Source of the DNA: SAR324 cluster bacterium
GTDB taxonomy: Bacteria; SAR324; NAC60-12
Assembly: GCA_015232315.1 (NCBI GenBank)
Contig: JADFZZ010000005.1
Span: 62,001-126,000 of the forward strand
Reading direction: 5' to 3'
DNA length: 64,000 nt
In this document: in pieces, positions 38,854-47,523 of the stretch
Layout: each line of letters opens with the position of its first letter
How positions within the stretch are numbered: position 1 is the first letter of the stretch
The notes under the pieces: model-generated
What the model was told of the DNA's origin: nothing
Database searches by the model: none
What the model saw: only the letters and a program-made list of their open reading frames with translations
Made by a program: the position numbers and the translations under genes

Positions 38854-41679
38854 ATGAAATACTGTAAATTTATTGTAAGTGTTGGAATTATACTGTTGAT
38901 GCTGTCATCAACGGTGTGGGCTTCAGACAACCAGGTCTGCCTTGACTGTCATGAAGGTGATGACTCCGATGTTTTTCTCCTGCCCTTTGAACGACCTGCC
39001 GCGGCGGCAATGAACAAAGAGAAGACCGATGATGAAGAAGCACCTGAAATTATTCTCTCAAAATTCACCGAATCGGTTCATGGCAAAAAACAATGTATCG
39101 ATTGCCATACAGACGCCACCGAAGATCATGAGGAAAATGATGAACCGCTGAAAAAAGTGGATTGTGCGGAATGTCATAAAAAAGAACTGGTAAAATTTAA
39201 AGAGAGTGTTCATGGCGAAGCGGCACTCAAACGCAAAGATCGATTCGCACCAACCTGTTATTCTTGTCACGGAAATCATTACACCCTTCCCAGCACCTCT
39301 CCACGATCATCAACCTATGTCATGAACATTCCAGCGACGTGTGGAAACTGTCACAAGGAAGGGACTCCCATGACAGAATCGCATGAGTTTGAACAAAGCA
39401 ACGTGTTCGAAAATTACTCCATGTCACTTCATGGGACGGGATTGTTCAAACGTGGATTAACGATTACAGCGGTTTGTACCAATTGTCATGGCACCCATGA
39501 CATCATGAATCACAAGGATCCCAAATCGAAAATCGGTAAAAAGAACATTGTCGCGACCTGCCTGCAATGTCATGGACAGATTGAAAAGGTTCACGACAAG
39601 ATTATTAAGGGACAACTATGGGAACATGAACCTGGCAAAATTCCAGTGTGTGTGGAGTGCCATTCGCCTCACAAAGTCCGTAATGTTGTCTATGAAGATC
39701 CCATTACTGATAAAACATGTCTGTCCTGTCACTCCGATCCTAACCTTCAAATGACTAGAAGTGGTCGGACTATATCTCTGTATACCGATGAATCCCAGTT
39801 AAAGAAATCCGTCCATTTCGAGCAGTCGTGTGTGAAGTGCCATTTCGATGTCAATCCTGCCCGTGATCCGGTCTGCAAAGAATCAAAATCTGTGGATTGT
39901 TCCGTTTGTCATGCTGAACCTGTGAAGAATTATTCTGAAGGAATTCACGGAAAGCTTTTGGCAGATAAGGATAAGGATGCCCCCTATTGTACCGACTGTC
40001 ATGGTACTCATGGGGTTCTATCGAAACATAACCCGAATTCACCCACTTTTCCCGAGAAGGTTCCTGAATTATGTGGTGGATGTCATAAGATGGGACAAAA
40101 GGCCGCTAATAGAAATCATTCCACTGAGACAGATATACTTGGAAACTACACGGCCAGTATTCACGGAAAGGGATTGTTTGAAAGCGGGCTGCTCGTAACA
40201 GCTACGTGTCAGAGTTGTCATACTTCCCACAAAGAACTTCCGGCGGATGATCCTCAATCGACGGTTAATCCGAAAAACGTGGCTGCAACTTGCGCGAATT
40301 GCCATTACAGAATCAATGAACGACTCAAGGATAGTGTGCATAGTCCGGATGTCACTAAAACAGACGCCCAATTGCCTACCTGCAATGACTGTCACTCTTC
40401 ACATACGATCAAGCGAACGAATCTTGATGATTTCAGGCTTGGAATCATGAATGAATGTGGTCAGTGTCATGAAGCTCTGACAAAGAGTTATCTGGAATCT
40501 TATCATGGCAAAGTTTCAAAACTGGGAATCGGGAGAGCCGCCAAATGTAATGATTGTCACGGTTCCCATAACATGTATCCGAAGTCAGATCCGCGTTCAA
40601 CGCTTCATCGTGATAATATCGTGGTAACTTGTCAGAAATGTCATCCACACGCTAACGAAAATTTTGCCAGTTATCTCCCTCACGCAACCCATGATGATAA
40701 GGAAAAACATCCGGAACTCTATTATTCCTATTGGTTTATGACGATTCTTCTGGGTGGAACAATGATCTTCTTTGGTCTCCATACCTTGCTTTGGGGAATT
40801 CGGTCAGTAATTCATGGCGCAACACATCGTCGAAGAAAAGAAGACCACGATCCAAAAATGAAAGGGAAATTCGTTCGTAGATTCAAACCAATACAAATGG
40901 TGCTGCATTTATTAATAATCATCAGTTTCCTGAGTCTCGCAGTCACAGGAATGACGTTGAAATTTTATGATATCCCGTTTTTCGCAAGTATATCACACAT
41001 GCTTGGCGGACCAATTACGACTGGGATCATTCACAGAATCGGAGCCTTCATCACTCTGATCTACGCGGCTATCCATCTGTATATGATTATCAGAGGTTTT
41101 ATTCGCCGTGAATTTACCGTGAAAGGTCTTCTCAAAGAGGAATACACGATGGTGCCGTTGATGCGTGACTTGCGAGAGATGAAAGCAAACATCCTCTGGT
41201 TCATTGGCCTCGGCAAGAAACCAGAGTTTGGGCATTGGACCTATTGGGAAAAATTTGATTACCTTGCCGTATTCTGGGGAATCGCCGTCATTGGTTCAAC
41301 CGGTTTGGTATTGTGGTTTCCAGAAGTGGCAACCATCCTTCTTCCTGGCTGGATGATCAATGTCGCGACGATCATTCACAGTGATGAAGCGTTACTCGCC
41401 AGTGCGTTTATATTCACCATTCATTTCTTTAACTCCCATTTCCGACCAGGAAAATTCCCAATGGATCCTGTTATTTTTACAGGAGTTGTGCCTCTGGAAG
41501 AGTTTATAGAGGAACGTCCACGTGAATACCAACAAATGGTTGAAAAGGGTGAACTGGATAAAAATATCACTGGCTCATTGCCAAAATGGTATTTAAATAT
41601 GGCCCATGTTGCGGGGCTTACGTTCCTGACAATCGGCATTGTTACGGTTATAGCTATTATCTATTCTTTGTTGCATTGA
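38854..41679 (+). CDS. Multiheme cytochrome c (19 CxxCH) fused to a membrane cytochrome b domain
   Basis: A 941-residue relative of the divergent neighbour. The signal peptide ends VWASDN near residue 25. I count 19 CxxCH motifs between about residues 30 and 600, from CLDCH to CQKCH, often followed by repeated SVHG or SLHG and xGTH segments that suggest internal duplication of heme modules. The C-terminal 320 residues hold about six membrane helices with His ligands (HLLIIISFLSLAVTGM, HRIGAFITLIYAAIH, HSDEALLASAFIFTIHFF). It probably forms a quinone-linked electron conduit; donor and acceptor cannot be read from the sequence. Expression may be coordinated with the 16-heme protein through the shared 490-base control region. 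Confidence 0.85.
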   Translation: MKYCKFIVSVGIILLMLSSTVWASDNQVCLDCHEGDDSDVFLLPFERPAAAAMNKEKTDDEEAPEIILSKFTESVHGKKQCIDCHTDATEDHEENDEPLKKVDCAECHKKELVKFKESVHGEAALKRKDRFAPTCYSCHGNHYTLPSTSPRSSTYVMNIPATCGNCHKEGTPMTESHEFEQSNVFENYSMSLHGTGLFKRGLTITAVCTNCHGTHDIMNHKDPKSKIGKKNIVATCLQCHGQIEKVHDKIIKGQLWEHEPGKIPVCVECHSPHKVRNVVYEDPITDKTCLSCHSDPNLQMTRSGRTISLYTDESQLKKSVHFEQSCVKCHFDVNPARDPVCKESKSVDCSVCHAEPVKNYSEGIHGKLLADKDKDAPYCTDCHGTHGVLSKHNPNSPTFPEKVPELCGGCHKMGQKAANRNHSTETDILGNYTASIHGKGLFESGLLVTATCQSCHTSHKELPADDPQSTVNPKNVAATCANCHYRINERLKDSVHSPDVTKTDAQLPTCNDCHSSHTIKRTNLDDFRLGIMNECGQCHEALTKSYLESYHGKVSKLGIGRAAKCNDCHGSHNMYPKSDPRSTLHRDNIVVTCQKCHPHANENFASYLPHATHDDKEKHPELYYSYWFMTILLGGTMIFFGLHTLLWGIRSVIHGATHRRRKEDHDPKMKGKFVRRFKPIQMVLHLLIIISFLSLAVTGMTLKFYDIPFFASISHMLGGPITTGIIHRIGAFITLIYAAIHLYMIIRGFIRREFTVKGLLKEEYTMVPLMRDLREMKANILWFIGLGKKPEFGHWTYWEKFDYLAVFWGIAVIGSTGLVLWFPEVATILLPGWMINVATIIHSDEALLASAFIFTIHFFNSHFRPGKFPMDPVIFTGVVPLEEFIEERPREYQQMVEKGELDKNITGSLPKWYLNMAHVAGLTFLTIGIVTVIAIIYSLLH

Positions 41680-41781
41680 TTGAGGGAAGAAATCCCGGTT
41701 TGACCGCAATGGCGTCGAACAGGCGATCTCCATGAAATAATATTCCAAGGAACGGCAAAAGAATAAGTTGTAAAAAGGTGC

Positions 41782-41802
41782 AGGCGAACAAAACGTTCGC
41801 CT
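41782..41802. repeat. Short palindromic element between convergent genes
   Basis: AGGCGAAC (41782-41789), loop AAAAC, GTTCGCCT (41795-41802), flanked by TGC and CTACAG. It resembles the GTAGGGGCGAA...TTCGCCCCTAC palindromes dispersed in many bacterial genomes. It lies between the 19-heme cytochrome and purB stops and may act as a two-way terminator. Confidence 0.6.
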
Positions 41803-41875
41803 CTACAGTATGGGCGTTGGCAGTGGTGAATCTTGAGTTCGTTCGACGCAATGGGATAGAATGTTGCGGAAACGT

Positions 41876-43312
41876 TCAAATGATAGGCTGTGGGGTATAA
41901 TTGCGGGCGTGGGGGTATTGATTCATCAATTGTTCAACCTGATCAGCAAAGTGCATGACCTGTTGAGAAGAGGAAGCTACAAAATTCCGGGGATTATTCA
42001 AAATAGCCTGAATTTCACCCAGCGATAGCGGAAGTCGCGGGTCATTTGCCAGGCGTTCCGGCAAAGGATTATGCGTCATTTCACCGCGTCGCAGGGCATC
42101 AACCACCGCAATCGCGTTTTCTTTGATGGCTTCATGCGCTAATTCGCGTCCGCATCCTTTCTGCACGCAGGCCATCAAAATAGATGTTGTGGCCAGAAAT
42201 GGCAAATGATAGGCCAGTTCCTGGGCAATGACCTGTTCATAAAAACCCATTTCCTTGAGAATGGTCATGAATGTTTCCAACTCTCCATCCATCGCAAACA
42301 TGGCCCCGGGGAGCGCGACCCGACGTACCACAGAACAGGAAACATCGCCTTCGTTCCATTGATCGCCACTCAGCCCCATCAGCATGTTGACATAACCATT
42401 CAAAATACTGTGGAAACCATTGATGCGTTCAGAACTGCGTGAATTCATTTTATGCGGCATGGCGGAAGATCCCACCTGACCTTTCTGGAACCCTTCGGTA
42501 GCCAGACTTTGCCCGGCCATCAACCTGAGTGTTTTTGCAAAACTGGAAATTCCGCTACTGAGATGAAACAAACCGTGAACCGTTGCTTCATCCAGACTGC
42601 GTGGATAAACCTGCCCAACCGCGTTAAAACTGTTCTGAAATCCCAGATGCTTGCGAATATCCGATTCCAACTGGCGCAAGGCTGTTTCATTATCCTGAAG
42701 CAGAATGCGCTGGTCCAGTTGGGAACCCACCGCACCCTGGATGCCTCTTAACGGATACTGGGCCATCAGGCTTTCCAGTTGCCGAAAGGCCACCAGCATT
42801 TCCTCACCGAACATCGCCAGCCGTTTCCCCAGGGTGATGGGTTGAGCTGGTACATTGTGGGTGCGTCCCACCATCATCAGGTCACGGGTTTTCTTGCTCC
42901 ACTCTGCCAGCATTCCCAACGCCGCAATATATTTGACACGGATAATTTCAAGAGACCGGAAAACCTGCAACTGCTCCACATTATCGGTCAAATCACGGCT
43001 CGTCATGCCTTTGTGAATGTGCTCATATCCCGCCAATTCACAAAATTCTTCAATCCGGGATTTGACATCATGCCGCAGAACTCGTTCTCGTTCGTTGATC
43101 CGGTCAATACGAATGTCATGCTTCACCCGTTCATAGGCCTCAATGGCTTCCTGTGGAATATCAATTCCCAACGATTTCTGAGCTTTCATCACCGCGATCC
43201 AGAGCTCCCGTTCCAGCAAAACACGACCTTCCTGTGACCAGATGTGGCACATTTGAGGACTGGCATAACGAGAAGCAAGAATATCAGGAATCACAGGTTT
43301 GGCAGAAGACAT
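41876..43312 (-). CDS. purB: Adenylosuccinate lyase
   Basis: PurB acts twice in purine synthesis, splitting SAICAR and adenylosuccinate to release fumarate. The 478-residue protein has the superfamily signature GSSAMPHKMNSRSSE (near 281-295), the MTSRDLTDNVEQ substrate loop near 103-114 and the GRTHNVPAQPITLGK segment near 148-162. It starts two bases after the end of trpS and closes the rplU-rpmA-trpS-purB operon, an unusual combination that is probably driven by the ribosomal-protein promoter. Confidence 0.95.
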   Translation of the reverse strand: MSSAKPVIPDILASRYASPQMCHIWSQEGRVLLERELWIAVMKAQKSLGIDIPQEAIEAYERVKHDIRIDRINERERVLRHDVKSRIEEFCELAGYEHIHKGMTSRDLTDNVEQLQVFRSLEIIRVKYIAALGMLAEWSKKTRDLMMVGRTHNVPAQPITLGKRLAMFGEEMLVAFRQLESLMAQYPLRGIQGAVGSQLDQRILLQDNETALRQLESDIRKHLGFQNSFNAVGQVYPRSLDEATVHGLFHLSSGISSFAKTLRLMAGQSLATEGFQKGQVGSSAMPHKMNSRSSERINGFHSILNGYVNMLMGLSGDQWNEGDVSCSVVRRVALPGAMFAMDGELETFMTILKEMGFYEQVIAQELAYHLPFLATTSILMACVQKGCGRELAHEAIKENAIAVVDALRRGEMTHNPLPERLANDPRLPLSLGEIQAILNNPRNFVASSSQQVMHFADQVEQLMNQYPHARNYTPQPII

Positions 43313-43314
43313 GG

Positions 43315-44283
43315 CTAAAACCCCACTCGATTGCGCGCCCGGTCAAGAACAATTCTGGCCACTTGACGTGCCTTGTCTCTTCCTTGTTCGAGAATACCGT
43401 CCAGACGCGACTGGTTGTTGATTAAATTGAAATAAATATCACGGGCCGGTCCCAACTCCCGATTGATGACTTCAAAACAAGCCTGTTTGGCTTCGCCGTA
43501 TCCCATGTTGCCGTTGCGATAGCGTTGTGCGAGCGCTTCCTGTTCTGATTTATCAGCAAACAGTTTGAACAGGCCAAACACATTACAGGTTTCAGGATCT
43601 TTGGGTTCTTCGACTGATTTTGAATCGGTCACAATTTTCATGACCGTTTTCCGTAATTGTTTTTCTGTGGAAAACAGAGGAATCGTGTTGTCGTATGATT
43701 TGCTCATCTTGCGGCCATCCAGGCCGGGAATCGTGGCGACATTGTCTTCAATCAGCGGTTCAGGGATCACAAAGGTTTCGCCGAAAATATGATTGAAACG
43801 CAGGGCAATATCACGCGTGATTTCCAGATGCTGTTTCTGGTCTTTTCCCACAGGCACCAGTTGTGACTCATACAGAAGAATATCTGCGGCCATCAATACC
43901 GGATAAGAAAACAGGCCATGTGTTGCTTCTTTGTTGTTGGCAATCGAATCTTTATAGGCATGGGATCGTTCCAGCAACCCCATCGACGTCACACAAGACA
44001 GCAACCAGGTCAGTTCCGTCACTTCCGGCACATCCGACTGACGAAAAAGTACATGCGTGTCAATGTCCATTCCCAATGCGGTGAAAACCGCCACCAGTTC
44101 ATAGGTGTGAGCCTTCATCTTGACTGGATCATGCAAACTTGTCAGCGCATGGTAATCTGCGATGAAATAAAAAGCTTCGTGGGATTGTTGGAGTTTGAGA
44201 GCGGGCTTGAGCATACCCAGGTAATTCCCCAGATGAGGATTACCTGTGGGTTTGATGCCCGTGAGCGCACGGTGACGTTTCAT
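43315..44283 (-). CDS. trpS: Tryptophanyl-tRNA synthetase
   Basis: This class I synthetase charges tRNA-Trp. The 322-residue length is normal for bacteria. The HIGH-type motif is PTGNPHLGNYLG near 12-23 and the KMSKS motif is GRKMSKSYDN near 194-203; the tryptophan-binding pocket segment YPVLMAADILLYES is near 127-140. The start codon overlaps the rpmA stop in TGATG, suggesting translational coupling. Confidence 0.96.
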   Translation of the reverse strand: MKRHRALTGIKPTGNPHLGNYLGMLKPALKLQQSHEAFYFIADYHALTSLHDPVKMKAHTYELVAVFTALGMDIDTHVLFRQSDVPEVTELTWLLSCVTSMGLLERSHAYKDSIANNKEATHGLFSYPVLMAADILLYESQLVPVGKDQKQHLEITRDIALRFNHIFGETFVIPEPLIEDNVATIPGLDGRKMSKSYDNTIPLFSTEKQLRKTVMKIVTDSKSVEEPKDPETCNVFGLFKLFADKSEQEALAQRYRNGNMGYGEAKQACFEVINRELGPARDIYFNLINNQSRLDGILEQGRDKARQVARIVLDRARNRVGF

Positions 44284-44540
44284 CAGGAGGCAGGAATGAT
44301 GTTGATGAATTTGCGGTCATTTTGTTTACGGGTGAATTCTACCACACCGTCTGCCAGTGCAAACAAGGTAAAATCACGTCCGGTTCCTACATTTTTACCA
44401 GCATGGAACGTAGATCCCACCTGTCGAACAAGAATGGTTCCCGCTTTCACGGTTTGTCCTCCAAAACGTTTTATTCCACGGCGTTTGCCGGCGGTGTCGC
44501 GTCCGTTACGACTGCTTCCACCTGCTTTTTTATGAGCCAT
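44283..44540 (-). CDS. rpmA: 50S ribosomal protein L27
   Basis: L27 lies near the peptidyl-transferase centre. The 85 residues show the canonical [18 protein letters not shown] start and the [18 protein letters not shown] core. The N-terminus starts directly with the functional tail and lacks the Firmicutes-type cleaved extension. It follows rplU by 24 bases, the usual pairing. Confidence 0.97.
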   Translation of the reverse strand: MAHKKAGGSSRNGRDTAGKRRGIKRFGGQTVKAGTILVRQVGSTFHAGKNVGTGRDFTLFALADGVVEFTRKQNDRKFINIIPAS

Positions 44541-44564
44541 AACACCTCTATTTACTCGATTGAA

Positions 44565-44876
44565 TTATGCTTGAATAGATTCAACTTTAACGATTGTTTT
44601 TTGCTGGCGATGTCCACCGTGTTTACGATATCTTTTACGGCGTCTTCGTTTAAAGATCCGTATTTTGTCGTCCTGTGTGTGTTCTACGATAGTTCCTTTA
44701 ACAGACACGCCGTCCAACACTGGGTGTCCGACTTTAATGGCACCGCTGTCATTGAGCAGAAGAACCTGGTTGTTTTCATAGGCACTTCCCGGCTCGGCCT
44801 GAATTCTGTCCACTTCGACAGTTACTCCGGCTTCAACCTGAACCTGACGTCCCCCTGCATGAATAATTGCGTACAT
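44565..44876 (-). CDS. rplU: 50S ribosomal protein L21
   Basis: L21 is a 23S rRNA-binding protein. The 103-residue sequence is typical: MYAIIHAGGRQ start, VTVEVDRIQAEPG, and the basic KIRIFKRRRRKRYRKHGGHRQ segment ending in TIVKVESI. It has a good ribosome site (CAGGAG) and leads the rplU-rpmA-trpS-purB operon. A hairpin at 44915-44931 lies in its leader. Confidence 0.97.
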   Translation of the reverse strand: MYAIIHAGGRQVQVEAGVTVEVDRIQAEPGSAYENNQVLLLNDSGAIKVGHPVLDGVSVKGTIVEHTQDDKIRIFKRRRRKRYRKHGGHRQQKTIVKVESIQA

Positions 44877-44914
44877 GATGTGACTCCTGAACCTTGAACA
44901 AAAGTAAGAAAAGG

Positions 44915-44931
44915 AGTTGATAAGATCAACT
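44915..44931 (-). promoter_or_regulatory. Hairpin in the rplU leader
   Basis: On the minus strand AGTTGAT, loop CTT, ATCAACT forms a 7-bp stem followed by CCTTTTCTTACTTTTG, about 40 bases before the rplU start. It could be an attenuator or autoregulatory structure. The T-rich tract is interrupted, so terminator activity is uncertain. Confidence 0.35.
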
Positions 44932-45015
44932 TACCTGATATGAGAAACCAAGCTTGATACACTGACAAACTGGACATGACAAGTTTTTTGTTCACTATTT
45001 TTTAAAGATGATTTT

Positions 45016-46029
45016 ATGAAATTTTCCAGAATGAATTCCTTCCTGGCTCCCTTAAAAAATCCCGATGAAGATTATTTGCATCCCTGGATTTCCACGCTCG
45101 CTTATGAGCAGATCCAGCAGGTTCGCAAGGAACGGATACCGTGGCTCAAACGCAAAAGTTCTGAACTTTTTTCTGAAGCACTCGAAAGTCTGCCATCTCT
45201 TCAAACACAACATTTTTCCATGAATCAGGATGTGGTCACAATTGGACATTCAGCGGAACTTTCCGCCTATGAAAAGGATGTAGTGATTCAGGCGTTAAAA
45301 ACAATGATGCCATGGAGAAAGGGGCCTTTTGAAATTTTTGGTACTTATATTGATTCAGAATGGCAGAGTTACCGTAAATGGAACAGGGTTTTACCCCATA
45401 TTGGCGATTTGAAGGATAAAATCATTGCGGATATCGGCTGTAACAATGGCTATTACATGTTCCGTATGCTGGAACACCAGCCGAGGCTTGTGATAGGGAT
45501 GGACCCCAACGCCCGGTATTGGTTCATGTTTCACCTTCTTCAGCACTTTGCCAGGCAGGACACCCTGCGTTTTGAATTGCTCGGAATTGAACACATGGGA
45601 TTGTTCCCGGAATTTTTTGACGTTGTTTTTTGCATGGGGATTCTTTACCACCACCCAGACCCCATTGGCATGCTTCAGCGTATTTTGTCCTCACTCAAAC
45701 CCGGAGGCCTTTTGATCGTTGAGTCACAGGGGATTCCTGGAACAGAAACCATCGCGCTGTTTCCTGAAAACCGTTACGCCAAGGTTCCCGGAACCTGGTT
45801 TGTTCCGACAGCTTCCTGCCTGAAAAACTGGATTCACCGGGCAGGATTTCGACATGTAGAACTGTTTGATCAGCACGACATGACTGCGGAAGAACAACGT
45901 AAAACCGAATGGGCGCCCTATGAAAGCCTGGAAGATTTTCTGGACCCGGAAAATCCCTTGCAAACGGTTGAAGGTTATCCGGCTCCACTGAGATTTTATG
46001 TCAAAGCCATAAAACCGATGCGGCCCTAA
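45016..46029 (+). CDS. cmoB: tRNA U34 carboxymethyltransferase
   Basis: CmoB transfers the carboxymethyl group of carboxy-SAM to 5-hydroxyuridine at the wobble base, giving cmo5U. The 337-residue protein has the family N-terminal domain (LHPWISTLAYEQIQQV, near 22-37, then the FEIFGTYIDSEWQSYRKWNR segment). A Rossmann methyltransferase follows, with IADIGCNNGYYMFRML near 137-152 and FCMGILYHHPDPIGML near 210-225. CmoA, which makes carboxy-SAM, is not in the window. The gene diverges from rplU. Presence of CmoB fits a proteobacteria-like host. Confidence 0.92.
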   Translation: MKFSRMNSFLAPLKNPDEDYLHPWISTLAYEQIQQVRKERIPWLKRKSSELFSEALESLPSLQTQHFSMNQDVVTIGHSAELSAYEKDVVIQALKTMMPWRKGPFEIFGTYIDSEWQSYRKWNRVLPHIGDLKDKIIADIGCNNGYYMFRMLEHQPRLVIGMDPNARYWFMFHLLQHFARQDTLRFELLGIEHMGLFPEFFDVVFCMGILYHHPDPIGMLQRILSSLKPGGLLIVESQGIPGTETIALFPENRYAKVPGTWFVPTASCLKNWIHRAGFRHVELFDQHDMTAEEQRKTEWAPYESLEDFLDPENPLQTVEGYPAPLRFYVKAIKPMRP

Positions 46030-46081
46030 ACCGATCTTCCTGAAAAAAGACCAATAGTTTTGGGCTTTGTCGGCTCAAAGC

Positions 46082-46267
46082 TCAAAGCGCTGAAAGAACT
46101 CTGAGATCATCACCATGCTTTTTTGTCACCCATTTGTAAAGACCACCTGATGAGGTATTGTCTCTTTGCACTTTTGTGTTAAAACTCTCATAAACAAATT
46201 CCGGTTCCTGACAGGCAACGTCAGAATAACGCAACATCTGGAATCTTCCGCCAACTTTTTCAATCAA
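46082..46267 (-). CDS. Possible small protein opposite the M20 peptidase promoter region
   Basis: A 61-residue open frame, read from an assumed TTG at 46267, has a protein-like composition (segments KVGGRFQMLRYSDVACQEPE and GGLYKWVTKKHGDDLRVL) rather than antisense noise. It fills most of the gap between cmoB and the M20 peptidase. No good ribosome site supports the TTG; an internal ATG gives a shorter form. I do not recognise a family, so this is a candidate only. Confidence 0.3.
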   Translation of the reverse strand: MIEKVGGRFQMLRYSDVACQEPEFVYESFNTKVQRDNTSSGGLYKWVTKKHGDDLRVLSAL

Positions 46268-46271
46268 TTTT

Positions 46272-47393
46272 GTGCAATACAAGCCTCTTGATCTGACACA
46301 ACAGTTGATACGGCTCAACACCATCAATCCTCCGGGCAAAGAGCGGGAATGCGCTCGCTTTCTGGGGGAGTTGCTGGGCAAGAATGGATTCCGCGTCAGG
46401 TATTATGAATATGAAGATTCCAGAACTTCTCTGGTCGCTTCTCTGGACGGAGAAGATGAAACTCCGCCGATTTGTTTTACCGGCCATCTGGACACGGTTC
46501 CTCTCGGAGAAAAAATCTGGCAGAAACATGCCTTGAGTGCTGAAACTGATGGTGACCGGGTCTTTGGACGCGGTACTACCGATATGAAAGGTGGCATAGC
46601 CGCCATGACTCTGGCCGCGTTACGACTTGCAAGGAACAAACAGCTCAGATCCGGCATGATGCTGGTATTCACCGCCAGTGAGGAAACAGGATGTGAAGGC
46701 GCTGACTATCTGGCAAACAAGCTTAGAGTGTTGGAAGAACCTGGAGCGATTGTGGTGGGCGAACCTACAGGTAATCTGCCGTTGATCGGTCACAAAGGCG
46801 GACTCTGGATTGAAGTCTGCGCTACCGGGGTGACAGCCCATGCGTCTATCCCACACCACGGGGTCAATGCCATCTATAAAGCCGCCGAAGCCATTCGTCA
46901 GCTCCAGCAATTTGATTTTGAGGTTCCAGCCCATCCGGTGCTTGGGGCGCCTACGCTGAATGTGGGTACGATCTCAGGGGGGCTCAATATGAACTCTGTG
47001 CCTGATCGGGCTACTTTGGGCATCGACATCCGGACTATTCCTGGGCAAACGCCGGAGAGTATTCTTGAAAAATTAAGAGCAACTCTGGGACCGGATATCA
47101 TGATTCGGAAATTGCATCATGCCGATAGTATTTACACAGAACCTCAACAGGAATGGATGCAGTCCGTGTTTTCCATCATGAAAAACTATCTCCCTGCCGT
47201 TGATGAAACCAAAGCCGCGCCTTATGTGACAGATGCTTCCATTTTTAAACCCGCCCTGGCCTATCCTCCCACTGTGATTTTGGGACCGGGAGAAATTGAG
47301 ATGGCCCACAAAACCGATGAATACTGCCATATCTCCAAAATTGAGATGGCTGTGGATGCCTATTTTGATATTCTTCGTGACTGGTGCCTCTAA
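46272..47393 (+). CDS. M20 family metallopeptidase (ArgE/DapE-like), GTG start
   Basis: A 373-residue zinc deacylase or desuccinylase type enzyme. Metal ligands are visible in TGHLDTVP (near 70-77), GRGTTDMKGG (near 98-107), the catalytic Glu pair in ASEETGCEGAD, VGEPTG, and a C-terminal His in EMAHKTDEYC. The dimerisation insert lies between about 175 and 290. The family includes ArgE, DapE and aminoacylases; substrate cannot be decided, and no arginine or lysine genes are adjacent. The start is GTG at 46272, fitting the usual N-terminus (LTQQLIRLNTINPPG), but no ribosome site is obvious. Confidence 0.85.
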   Translation: MQYKPLDLTQQLIRLNTINPPGKERECARFLGELLGKNGFRVRYYEYEDSRTSLVASLDGEDETPPICFTGHLDTVPLGEKIWQKHALSAETDGDRVFGRGTTDMKGGIAAMTLAALRLARNKQLRSGMMLVFTASEETGCEGADYLANKLRVLEEPGAIVVGEPTGNLPLIGHKGGLWIEVCATGVTAHASIPHHGVNAIYKAAEAIRQLQQFDFEVPAHPVLGAPTLNVGTISGGLNMNSVPDRATLGIDIRTIPGQTPESILEKLRATLGPDIMIRKLHHADSIYTEPQQEWMQSVFSIMKNYLPAVDETKAAPYVTDASIFKPALAYPPTVILGPGEIEMAHKTDEYCHISKIEMAVDAYFDILRDWCL

Positions 47394-47424
47394 GTCTCTG
47401 TCCCATAATGATAGCTTGAATTTA

Positions 47425-47488
47425 TGACTATTCCGCGATACTTTCCGGAAAAGTCATGACTATTTCGGAATTTTTGTCGAAATAGTCA
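47425..47488. promoter_or_regulatory. Two abutting 32-bp palindromes upstream of the DUF4143 ATPase gene
   Basis: Unit 1 (47425-47456) has arms TGACTATTCCG and CGGAAAAGTCA with one mismatch; unit 2 (47457-47488) has arms TGACTATTTCG and CGAAATAGTCA with none. Each unit has 11-base arms and a 10-base centre, and the units touch with no gap. They end 35 bases before the start codon. An operator pair for a self-regulating gene is the simplest reading. Confidence 0.75.
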
Positions 47489-47523
47489 CATCCACATTTC
47501 GTCCACTGTTTGGAACAATCATT

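Noticed and set aside
47425-47488. CRISPR-like array for the tandem palindromes
   Set aside because: Only two units, no spacer between them, and no cas genes nearby.
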